64,000 bases of DNA from Roseobacter insulae. GTDB taxonomy: Bacteria > Pseudomonadota > Alphaproteobacteria > Rhodobacterales > Rhodobacteraceae. The stretch is taken from NCBI RefSeq assembly GCF_019375555.1, contig NZ_JAHXDN010000006.1, positions 124,001-188,000 of the forward strand, given 5' to 3'. Each line of letters opens with the position of its first letter. Position 1 is the stretch's first letter. Position numbers and translations under genes: made by a program. This document shows positions 32,723 to 40,267 of the stretch, in pieces. The notes under the pieces were generated by a model. The model did not search any database, was not told the DNA's origin, and worked only from the letters and a program-made list of their open reading frames with translations.

Positions 32723-33886
32723 ATGAACAAGCAAGTGAATTTCGACGACTATGAAGTCGGTTACGACATCCCGGCCGCGATTGGCATGGATGAAGCTCAG
32801 ATCGCGACACCCTGTCTGGTTCTGGATCTGGACGCCTTGGAGCGTAACATTATGAAAATGGGCGACTGGGCCAGGGATCACGGCATGCGCCACCGGGTGC
32901 ACGGCAAAATGCACAAATCGGTCGACGTGGCGCTGCTGCAGGAAAAGCTGGGCGGAAGCTGCGGCGTCTGCTGTCAGAAGGTGTCGGAGGCGGAGGTTTT
33001 TGCCCGCGGCGGCATCAAGGATGTACTGGTTTCCAACCAGGTCCGTCAGCCGGAAAAGATTGACCGTCTGGCGCGGCTGCCAAAGCTTGGCGCACGCACG
33101 ATATGCTGTGTTGACGACGTTGAGAATGTCGCCGACCTGTCGGAGGCGGCAACCCGTCACGGCACGGAAATCGAGTGCCTGGTGGAGATTGACTGCGGCG
33201 CCGGGCGCTGCGGTGTCACCACGACGCCCGCGGTTGTTGAAATCGCCAAGGCGATCGATGCCGCGCCGGGCCTGAAATTCGCCGGCATCCAGGCGTATCA
33301 GGGTGCAATGCAGCACATGGACAGCTATGACGACCGCAAGGCCAAGATCGACATTGCCGTGGCACAGGTGAAGGACGCGGTGGACACATTGAAAGCTGAA
33401 GGGCTTGAGTGCGACATCGTCGGAGGAGGCGGCACCGGCTCTTACTACTTCGAGGGCAATTCCGGCGTTTACAACGAATTGCAATGTGGGTCCTACGCCT
33501 TCATGGATGCCGATTACGGCCGTATCCTCGACAAGGACGGCAACCGGATCGATCAGGGAGAGTGGGAGAACGCGCTTTTCATTCTCACATCCGTGATGAG
33601 CCATGCCAAGGCGGATAAAGCCATTGTCGATGCGGGCCTCAAGGCGCAATCGGTGGATTCCGGATTGCCGACGATCTTTGGCCGCGATGACGTGGAATAC
33701 GTCAAATGTTCTGACGAGCATGGCGTTGTCGCGGACCCGGACGGTGTCCTGAAAGTCAACGACAAGCTGAAGCTCGTGCCGGGCCACTGTGACCCCACGT
33801 GTAACGTGCATGACTGGTATGTCGGTGTCCGCAATGGCAAGGTTGAAACGCTCTGGCCGGTCTCTGCACGCGGCAAAGCATACTGA
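32723..33886 (+). CDS. bhcC: beta-Hydroxyaspartate aldolase
   Basis: A 387-aa fold-type III PLP enzyme (alanine racemase-like N-terminal barrel, D-threonine aldolase-like C-terminal domain). The PLP region is MRHRVHGKMHKS, with Lys62 or Lys65 as the Schiff base. GGGGTGSYYFEGNSGVYNEL forms the phosphate-binding part, and the C-terminal CSDEHGV and PGHCDPTCNVHDWY hold the metal-binding His and Cys of this class. It condenses glycine and glyoxylate to beta-hydroxyaspartate, the carbon-carbon bond-forming step of the cycle. RBS AAGGAG precedes the ATG. Confidence 0.92.
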   Translation: MNKQVNFDDYEVGYDIPAAIGMDEAQIATPCLVLDLDALERNIMKMGDWARDHGMRHRVHGKMHKSVDVALLQEKLGGSCGVCCQKVSEAEVFARGGIKDVLVSNQVRQPEKIDRLARLPKLGARTICCVDDVENVADLSEAATRHGTEIECLVEIDCGAGRCGVTTTPAVVEIAKAIDAAPGLKFAGIQAYQGAMQHMDSYDDRKAKIDIAVAQVKDAVDTLKAEGLECDIVGGGGTGSYYFEGNSGVYNELQCGSYAFMDADYGRILDKDGNRIDQGEWENALFILTSVMSHAKADKAIVDAGLKAQSVDSGLPTIFGRDDVEYVKCSDEHGVVADPDGVLKVNDKLKLVPGHCDPTCNVHDWYVGVRNGKVETLWPVSARGKAY

Positions 33887-33971
33887 TCCTCACGGACGAA
33901 ATTACACGCATCGCGCGTCCGGCTTCTTCGGGCGCGCGTCACTCGCAGGCACTGAATACAGGAAGACCCCC

Positions 33972-34949
33972 ATGGCTGAAGGATTGCTCATTGTAGGAGA
34001 AGACGTATGCGCGGAGGTGGTCAGCGACGCTGATGCCTTTTCCGCGGTGGAGGCCGTCTTTGGCGCGATGGCCAGAGGGGATGCCTACAACTTCCCGGTG
34101 ATCCGGGAGGCGATCGGCTATGCCGACGCGCTCTACGGGTTCAAATCGGGCTTCGACAAGGCGGGCATGACCCTGGGGGTGAAGTCGGGCGGGTACTGGC
34201 CCGGCAACATGGACAAGGGGCTGACAAACCACCAGTCCACGATCTTCCTCTTTGATCCGGACACGGGCATGCTGCAGGCGCTGGTGGGGGGCAATTACCT
34301 CACGGCGGTGCGCACGGCGGCGTCGTCTTCTGTGTCAATTGCGCATCTGGCACGCAAGGAAGCGAAGGTGCTGGGTATGGTCGGGGCCGGGCATCAATCC
34401 ACTTTCCAGCTGCGGTCCGCGGCCCGGCAGCGTGATTTTGAGAAAGTGGTGGCGTGGAATCCGCATCCCGAGATGCTACCGCGACTGGGCGGTGTTGCCG
34501 AAGAGCTGGGGCTGGCCTTCGAAGCCGTCACACAAGAAGAACTGGGCGCACAGGCGGATGTCATTATCACCATCACGTCGGCGTTTGAGCCGTTGATGAT
34601 GAACGACTGGATCAAGCCGGGTACGCACATTGCCTGCATGGGTACGGACACCAAGGGCAAACAGGAAGTTGATCCTGCCATTCTGGCCAACGCGACGGTC
34701 TTTGCCGATGAAATCGCGCAATCCGTCACACTTGGCGAAGCACAGCACGCCATCGCATCGGGGCTGATATCAGAGGATGACATCACGCCGATCGGGGCTG
34801 TGATCAACGGCGATCATCCGGGCCGTAGCAGTGAAGACGAAGTGACCCTGTTTGACGGCACCGGCGTCGGCCTGCAGGATCTGGCTGTTGCCTCGGTTGC
34901 CGCGCGCGAGGCGGAAAAACACGGCAAGGCCACCCGGGTCGCCCTGTAA
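33972..34949 (+). CDS. bhcD: Iminosuccinate reductase
   Basis: A 325-aa protein of the ornithine cyclodeaminase/mu-crystallin family. The Rossmann segment is AKVLGMVGAGHQSTFQLRSA, and the active-site parts include LGVKSGGYWPGNMDKGLTNH near residue 75 and AVRTAASSSVSIAHLAR. It reduces iminosuccinate to aspartate with NAD(P)H and closes the beta-hydroxyaspartate cycle. ATG 33972 is chosen because the family begins here (MAEGLLIVGEDV); upstream sequence is the 85-base gap after bhcC. The gene is followed by a hairpin. Confidence 0.92.
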   Translation: MAEGLLIVGEDVCAEVVSDADAFSAVEAVFGAMARGDAYNFPVIREAIGYADALYGFKSGFDKAGMTLGVKSGGYWPGNMDKGLTNHQSTIFLFDPDTGMLQALVGGNYLTAVRTAASSSVSIAHLARKEAKVLGMVGAGHQSTFQLRSAARQRDFEKVVAWNPHPEMLPRLGGVAEELGLAFEAVTQEELGAQADVIITITSAFEPLMMNDWIKPGTHIACMGTDTKGKQEVDPAILANATVFADEIAQSVTLGEAQHAIASGLISEDDITPIGAVINGDHPGRSSEDEVTLFDGTGVGLQDLAVASVAAREAEKHGKATRVAL

Positions 34950-34975
34950 GACGTCTGACCTTTGCCGCAGTCTTT

Positions 34976-35003
34976 CCCCTGTGATCCTGAGTGATTACAG
35001 GGG
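34976..35003 (+). terminator. Hairpin after bhcD, probable operon end
   Basis: CCCCTGTGATC and GATTACAGGGG form an 11-bp stem with one mismatch and a 6-base loop, 27 bases after the bhcD stop. No strong T-run follows, so efficiency is uncertain, but the 250-base gap to the next gene agrees with an operon boundary. Confidence 0.5.
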
Positions 35004-35201
35004 ATCTTGGCGCGTACGCGTATCCCGACGGCACCGAATACCGGCAGAATTCGCTTAAACTTGTCTGTTCATTGCACGGCCGTTCCCTTTGTAAGCCATG
35101 TTTTGGACACAGCATTTCGACCATTTTCTGAGCACGCCTGCGTCCGATCCATCGGTGCGGCAGGTTTTGTGATCACCAGTGGACGATAGATAGATAGCGC
35201 G

Positions 35202-36875
35202 ATGAGCATTCACGAAGGGATACTAGCGGACGAGGTGAACAGCGAGGCGCTGGCGCCCGGCAGTCAATTGCTCAGCGGCCAGTACGAGATTATCCGCTAT
35301 CTCAGCAGCGGCGGGTTCGGGATCACCTATCTTGCCAAGGACAGTCTGAACCGGACCGTGGTGATCAAGGAGTGTTTTCCCGAAGCCTTCTGCAGCCGTG
35401 TCAATAAGACCGTGCGCGCACGCACGCGCAATTACGTTGATGATTTCCGCTCCATCGTGGCGCTTTTCATTCGGGAAGCGCATGCTTTGTCCCGGCTGAA
35501 CCATTCCAGCGTCGTCGGCGTGCATCAGGTGTTTGAATACAACGAAACCGCCTACATGGCGCTGGATCTGATTGACGGCAAGGACCTGCTGGAAATCATC
35601 GAAAGCGGTGCGCCCAGATTCTCTCCCGCACAGGTGCGCTCACTCACCTTGTCGCTTCTGGAGGCCATCGCTCACGTGCACAGTCAGGACCTGCTGCACC
35701 GAGACATCTCTCCCGACAACATTCTTGTGGATACGTCGGGACGCCCGGTGCTGATCGACTTTGGCGCCGCCCGCGAAGAGGCCAGCCGGAAAAGCCGGGT
35801 GCTCTCGGCCGTGCTCGTGGTCAAGGACGGATATTCCCCGCAGGAATTCTACGTCGCGGGCAGCCAGCAATACCCCAGCAGTGATCTGTACGCCTTTGCC
35901 GCTTCACTGACCCACCTGATCACCGGGAATGCACCGCCGAACAGCCAGGCGCGTCTGGCTGCGCTCGCGGCGAACCAACCCGACCTTTACGAGCCGCTTC
36001 TGGGGCGTTTCCCAGAGTATGACGACGCTTTTCTCGCGGCAATCGACACCGCGATGAACATCGTGCCGTCGGAGCGGATTCAGTCTGCCGAAGACTGGAT
36101 ACTGATGATTGATCACAGCAAACGGGTTGAGATCGCGCGCGCCAAGGCGCGGGATGACGAAACCATCAATCTGACAATCAGCAAGCTGATCAAGACCGCC
36201 TCGGTTGATTTTGAACCACAGGCGCCCGCCGACGTTCCCAAAACAACGATTGAGGCCAAGCCTGAACCCGCAGTGGTCAAGTCGAAGTCGGTTGATCCGA
36301 AGTATGACGAAGCGTTCTTCAGAGACCTCTACGACACCGAAGACGTGGACGGGAGCGATGCGGGCATGTCCGCAGCCGATGATAGTGCCACGGATGCCGG
36401 GCCGAGTGATGACCTTCTTGCTCACCGGGACACGGTTGATGTCGTGCCGGACGGGTCAACCGAAACTGAAACCGACCCGGACAGACCCGGCGGACTCGTT
36501 CCCGAGAAAGTGTCGATCACGCCCGCCGCCGTGGTAAAAAGTAAAAGCCGCGTCCTGAAGGACAACGCGCGCCGCCCGGCATCTTCACGCTCCAAGCTGG
36601 AAACCGTCTCGACGCCCCGCTCCGGAAAGCAATTGCCCGAGGTGCTGTCACAAAAAGACATGGACGCCTTGGTTGCGGCGGAAAAATCGATCGCCCGGTC
36701 GTCATACTGGCGCAGGCTGGCGACCATCCCGGTGATCCTTGTCGCCTATTTCCTGCTCGGCCACACGGCCCTGCAGTTCGATAACATTCACGCGGTCACG
36801 GTCGGTCAAATCATCACCCTGGGTGAAGACTACGGCTACTGGACCATCAATCAATCTGTTGTGGCGGGGGGCTAA
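35202..36875 (+). CDS. Membrane-anchored Ser/Thr protein kinase
   Basis: A 557-aa Hanks-type kinase. The catalytic domain covers about residues 28-300: Gly loop LSSGGFGITYLA (34-45), Lys56, helix-C Glu92, catalytic HRDISPDN (Asp168, Asn173) and DFG Asp186, so all key residues are present. The activation segment ends VKDGYSPQEFY where PknB-type kinases have a similar GYSPxE. Residues about 330-495 are acidic and low in complexity, then basic, followed by one membrane helix at about 506-523 and a 34-residue tail with no sensor domain. It opens a cluster with FHA, PP2C and GTPase genes. The first dozen residues are weakly conserved and ATG 35202 has a poor RBS. Confidence 0.9.
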   Translation: MSIHEGILADEVNSEALAPGSQLLSGQYEIIRYLSSGGFGITYLAKDSLNRTVVIKECFPEAFCSRVNKTVRARTRNYVDDFRSIVALFIREAHALSRLNHSSVVGVHQVFEYNETAYMALDLIDGKDLLEIIESGAPRFSPAQVRSLTLSLLEAIAHVHSQDLLHRDISPDNILVDTSGRPVLIDFGAAREEASRKSRVLSAVLVVKDGYSPQEFYVAGSQQYPSSDLYAFAASLTHLITGNAPPNSQARLAALAANQPDLYEPLLGRFPEYDDAFLAAIDTAMNIVPSERIQSAEDWILMIDHSKRVEIARAKARDDETINLTISKLIKTASVDFEPQAPADVPKTTIEAKPEPAVVKSKSVDPKYDEAFFRDLYDTEDVDGSDAGMSAADDSATDAGPSDDLLAHRDTVDVVPDGSTETETDPDRPGGLVPEKVSITPAAVVKSKSRVLKDNARRPASSRSKLETVSTPRSGKQLPEVLSQKDMDALVAAEKSIARSSYWRRLATIPVILVAYFLLGHTALQFDNIHAVTVGQIITLGEDYGYWTINQSVVAGG

Positions 36876-36966
36876 CAAGACCGCAGGCCGACAGATCAAC
36901 AACTACTTCTCACCGTTCCGGGTGTCCCGGGGCTGTTCATTACAGGCGATATTGGAAAGGCATGAC

Positions 36967-38136
36967 ATGACACTCTTCCGAAAGGTTTTTCAAAACCAGG
37001 CAAGGCCTGCGACTGGCGACGAAGCATTGGACGAAGATGCATTGCGAGACGCGTTTATGTATTCCTCCGACGACAGGGTGTTGCCTTTGGATCCGTTTAT
37101 CGTCGCCGGGGCTGACCAGGAGCCCCGGGCTGGGGAGGAGGGCGACGCCCCCGTGGCGGAGGCAAGGATCGATGATGTTACGCAAGATGACATGAGCGAC
37201 CCGGACCCGGCAGATGTCGGCGCGGTTGCGCAGACAGACCCCGAAGCAGCAGAGCCTGTGGCGGTGGCAGAGGAAGGCGAAGAGGAAGAAGCTGAAGAGG
37301 AAACCGCATCGGCGGATATCGCGGCGGTTCTGGCGCAGACCCGCATGATGGAAGAGAAACCGACCCCGGAAGCCGCGCAGGACGCCGCCGTGGACGGTGC
37401 GCCCGACACGGAGGCCGGGAAGGACATGCTGCCCGATGTCGGTTCGGAACAGGCGGCATCGCCCGCAGGCGACACCGCTGAAAACCCTGCAGATGACGGT
37501 GCGGCGGACCTCGTCGCCTTTGCGCAACAGCAGATGACCGCCTTGGGTGGGGGAACGGAACCCGCCGCACGTGAAGCGGCGGAGCCCGCGCCATTGGATC
37601 TGTCGAACACCGCCCCCTTGTCCGGTGTGCCGGCACCGGCGGCTGGCCGGTCAGGCCGACGCGCCGGGCGCGTAAAGACGCGGCTTCTTGGGTTCAATCG
37701 CTCGGAGGGTGAGGCCAATGATCCGTTCGACGCTTCTGAAAACGCAACTGCAAAGCCGCAGCATGACAAATTCCCCGTCGGTTGGCTGGTTGTCATCGAA
37801 GGGCCGGGTGTCGGCCATTCCTTCAGCATTTTCAGCGGCGCCTCGATGATCGGTCGCGGGGAGGATCAGGTTATCAAACTGGATTTCGGCGATAACAGCA
37901 TCTCGCGTCACAATCATGCGGCGATCGCCTACGACGAAGAAGAGAATAAATTCTACATCGGTCATGGCGGAAAATCGAACATCATACGCCGCAATGCCCG
38001 TCCGGTCCTGAGCACGGAGGAATTGCACCACGCGGACCTGCTGCGCATCGGTGAGACCACGTTACGTTTCGTCGCCCTGTGCGGATCGGACTTCAAATGG
38101 GACATGACGGATAGCAGCGATGCCTCCGCCGTTTGA
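36967..38136 (+). CDS. FHA-domain protein with a long acidic N-terminal region
   Basis: A 389-aa protein starting at ATG 36967, preceded by GGAAAGG. Residues about 20-260 are dominated by Glu, Asp, Ala and Pro and are probably disordered. The C-terminal 120 residues form an FHA domain, with the phosphothreonine-binding residues Gly296-Arg297 (MIGRGED), Ser313 and His315 (NSISRHNH). FHA domains read phospho-Thr, so the likely partner is the kinase encoded just upstream, which may phosphorylate this protein itself. The end of the gene overlaps the PP2C start by 17 bases. In type VI secretion, kinase, phosphatase and FHA proteins form a control set, but no secretion gene is seen here. Confidence 0.88.
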   Translation: MTLFRKVFQNQARPATGDEALDEDALRDAFMYSSDDRVLPLDPFIVAGADQEPRAGEEGDAPVAEARIDDVTQDDMSDPDPADVGAVAQTDPEAAEPVAVAEEGEEEEAEEETASADIAAVLAQTRMMEEKPTPEAAQDAAVDGAPDTEAGKDMLPDVGSEQAASPAGDTAENPADDGAADLVAFAQQQMTALGGGTEPAAREAAEPAPLDLSNTAPLSGVPAPAAGRSGRRAGRVKTRLLGFNRSEGEANDPFDASENATAKPQHDKFPVGWLVVIEGPGVGHSFSIFSGASMIGRGEDQVIKLDFGDNSISRHNHAAIAYDEEENKFYIGHGGKSNIIRRNARPVLSTEELHHADLLRIGETTLRFVALCGSDFKWDMTDSSDASAV

Positions 38137-38965
38137 CTTTGATGCCGCCTCGGCCCTGAGCATGGGGCAGCGCAGCTATCAGGAGGACGCCATTATTGCC
38201 GATTTCGCGCGCGGCGCGGAGGTTGGTCTGGCGGTGCTTGCTGATGGCATGGGGGGGCACGCGGCCGGTGATGTCGCCAGCAAGATCGTGGTCACCGAGG
38301 TTTTCAGCGAGTTGATGTTTCAACGTGGCGACGTCGCGGCCTTCGAAGCCTCGGTGCGGACCAGTCTGTTTGACGCGGCGATGGCGGCAAACGCCTGCCT
38401 GCGCGAACACGTGGATACCTATCCCGAAACCCAGGGAATGGGCGCGACGCTGGTCGCCACCGTGATCATCAACAAACATCTTTACTGGATTTCAATCGGG
38501 GACTCGCCGCTGTTTCTGTATCGTGACGGCAAGCTCAGACAGCTCAACGAAGATCACTCCATGGCGCCTCAGATCGATTTCATGGTCAAGTCGGGTTTGC
38601 TTGATGATGAAGAGGGCCGCTGCCATCCGGATCGCAACACGCTCACCTCAGTGCTCTTTGGCGAAAACGTGCCGCGCGTTGACTGCCCGTCCGACCCGAC
38701 AGAGCTGCGCGCCGGGGACATGATGATCGTGGCAAGTGATGGTCTGCAGTTCCTGACCGATGCCGAAATTGAAGGCGTGTTGCGCCACCACGAGAACGAC
38801 CATAGCGCGAAGATCGCTGACAGTTTGCTGGAACGCCTGAGCCAGCTGAATGATCCCGATCTCGACAACGTCTCATTCTCTGTCGTGAAGCTGAAAGAAC
38901 CTGCGGGCGATTGCACGGTTGACCGGAACGCCGAACAGGTCGAAGGCATACGCCGTGTCGGATGA
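38120..38965 (+). CDS. PP2C-family Ser/Thr phosphatase
   Basis: A 281-aa metal-dependent phosphatase. The metal-binding Asp residues are Asp23 in SYQEDAI, Asp42 in LADGMGGHAAGD, Asp207 in VASDGL and Asp249 in DLDNVSFS. MGATLVATVI and SIGDSPLFLYRDGKL are further family motifs. It should reverse the action of the kinase at 35202. It overlaps both neighbours: its start lies within the FHA gene and its stop within the start of the first GTPase gene, so the three are tightly coupled. Confidence 0.92.
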   Translation: MPPPFDFDAASALSMGQRSYQEDAIIADFARGAEVGLAVLADGMGGHAAGDVASKIVVTEVFSELMFQRGDVAAFEASVRTSLFDAAMAANACLREHVDTYPETQGMGATLVATVIINKHLYWISIGDSPLFLYRDGKLRQLNEDHSMAPQIDFMVKSGLLDDEEGRCHPDRNTLTSVLFGENVPRVDCPSDPTELRAGDMMIVASDGLQFLTDAEIEGVLRHHENDHSAKIADSLLERLSQLNDPDLDNVSFSVVKLKEPAGDCTVDRNAEQVEGIRRVG

Positions 38966-40097
38966 CGCTGAACTGACAGATGTGATGGCGCGTCTGACCG
39001 CGGTCGCTGCATCCGATGGGGTGACCGAAGCCACGCGGCGACAGGCAAGGAGCCTGTTGGAGCGACTGGGGGCGGGTGTAAATGTCGTGGTGATAGGCCC
39101 CAAAGCTGTTGGCAAATCCAGCCTGTGCAGCGTCTTGATGCGTCAGCCCATCCCGGAGGACGCGGATGTCACAACCACATATTGCTTTGGCGACGAGGTG
39201 ACGGATCTTGGCAATGCGCCGGGTGGGGCGCGCAGGATCTCCCTGCCCAGCGATTTGTTGAAACTCACGACCCTGACAGACGCAGCCGTCCCGCCGGAGG
39301 GCGAGGGTTTTTCAGCCGCGGCGAAAGCTGCTGTTTCCAACGCGGATATTGTCCTGTGGTGCACCGCGGAGTTCAGCGCCAGCGAAACAGCGGTCTGGGC
39401 GACAGTGTCTGATCATGTGAAAGATCACAGTTTTCTGGTGCTCACCAAGGCAGATATCTGCGCCGACAAGGGCCAGCTGCCCGACACAATTGCCGCCCTG
39501 CAAACGATCGCCGCCGAAGAGTTTCACAGCTTTTTCCCAACCTCGACGCTGCAGGCCCAGCGGGTTTTGACGCAGACCGGCACGCTCCCGGAGGATCAGT
39601 TCGCCGCGAGCGGCGTCAAGGCGCTGGCCACCACCTTGCTGCATCTGTCAAGGTCCGGCCGCCGTGCGGATTTGGACAGCGCGCTGCTGTTTCTGGAACG
39701 CAACGGCACCACTGCGCAGCCGGACACCGGCCACGCAGACCCTGACGGCGCACACCCCAACGGCGCAGCCGCAGCGCCACATGTACGCACCTATCAGAAA
39801 GCGCTGGAGCTGTTGCGCAGCCGCACGCCCGAACTGCTCGCAGCGGCTGCGGACACCGCGAATGTTCAGCCCGATCTCGTCCTGGGCTGTTGCGGAACGC
39901 TTGCCGAAGAGTTGGCAGAGATCGCCTCCGAACAAACGCAGACCGCCCCGGATTTCGAGGCATGGCGGAACGATCTGTACGAAGCCAGTGACAAGGTCGT
40001 GCTGATGAGCCTTGAAAACGACCTGCGCTCGGCGGCCGACGCGGCAACCATCATTTTGCAACTGACCCGCGACCTGCATATCCGCGCCGGTCATTAA
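38955..40097 (+). CDS. P-loop GTPase-like protein (first of three)
   Basis: GTG 38955 overlaps the PP2C stop and gives 380 aa (MSDDAELTDVMARL); TTG 38919 is an alternative. The Walker A/G1 motif is GPKAVGKSS (48-56) and a G4-like TKAD is at 164-167. No DxPG (G3) motif is visible in the expected place; the region reads VSNADIVLWCTAEFS. The C-terminal 150 residues are helical without a named domain. It resembles dynamin-related or Era-like GTPases without the usual middle motif, so it may bind nucleotide but hydrolyse it poorly. It belongs to the kinase/FHA/PP2C cluster by overlap. Confidence 0.78.
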   Translation: MSDDAELTDVMARLTAVAASDGVTEATRRQARSLLERLGAGVNVVVIGPKAVGKSSLCSVLMRQPIPEDADVTTTYCFGDEVTDLGNAPGGARRISLPSDLLKLTTLTDAAVPPEGEGFSAAAKAAVSNADIVLWCTAEFSASETAVWATVSDHVKDHSFLVLTKADICADKGQLPDTIAALQTIAAEEFHSFFPTSTLQAQRVLTQTGTLPEDQFAASGVKALATTLLHLSRSGRRADLDSALLFLERNGTTAQPDTGHADPDGAHPNGAAAAPHVRTYQKALELLRSRTPELLAAAADTANVQPDLVLGCCGTLAEELAEIASEQTQTAPDFEAWRNDLYEASDKVVLMSLENDLRSAADAATIILQLTRDLHIRAGH

Positions 40098-40267
40098 AAC
40101 CTTAATGATACTCAGCAATTGGGCCTGCCAAAGGCCACAATCACTACACATTTGACCGGTATTTTCAGGGCAAGTTTCTCTTGGGGCCAACCAATTATGC
40201 CATCATCTGTGACATCAATCGACAGCTCCGATGCGCCCGACGCATGGGCCGTGCAGGACGGTCTGAT

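Noticed and set aside
32129-33811. 560-codon open frame on the minus strand opposite bhcB/bhcC
   Set aside because: Antisense to two confidently identified cycle enzymes; composition is that of a shadow frame.
35181-35200. GATAGATAGATA short tandem repeat before the kinase gene
   Set aside because: Only about three units of a 4-base repeat; too short to claim phase variation or a regulatory role.
35202-38965. Type VI secretion control genes (kinase, FHA, phosphatase)
   Set aside because: The three functions match, but no tss structural gene, hcp or vgrG is present nearby, and the following genes are GTPases.
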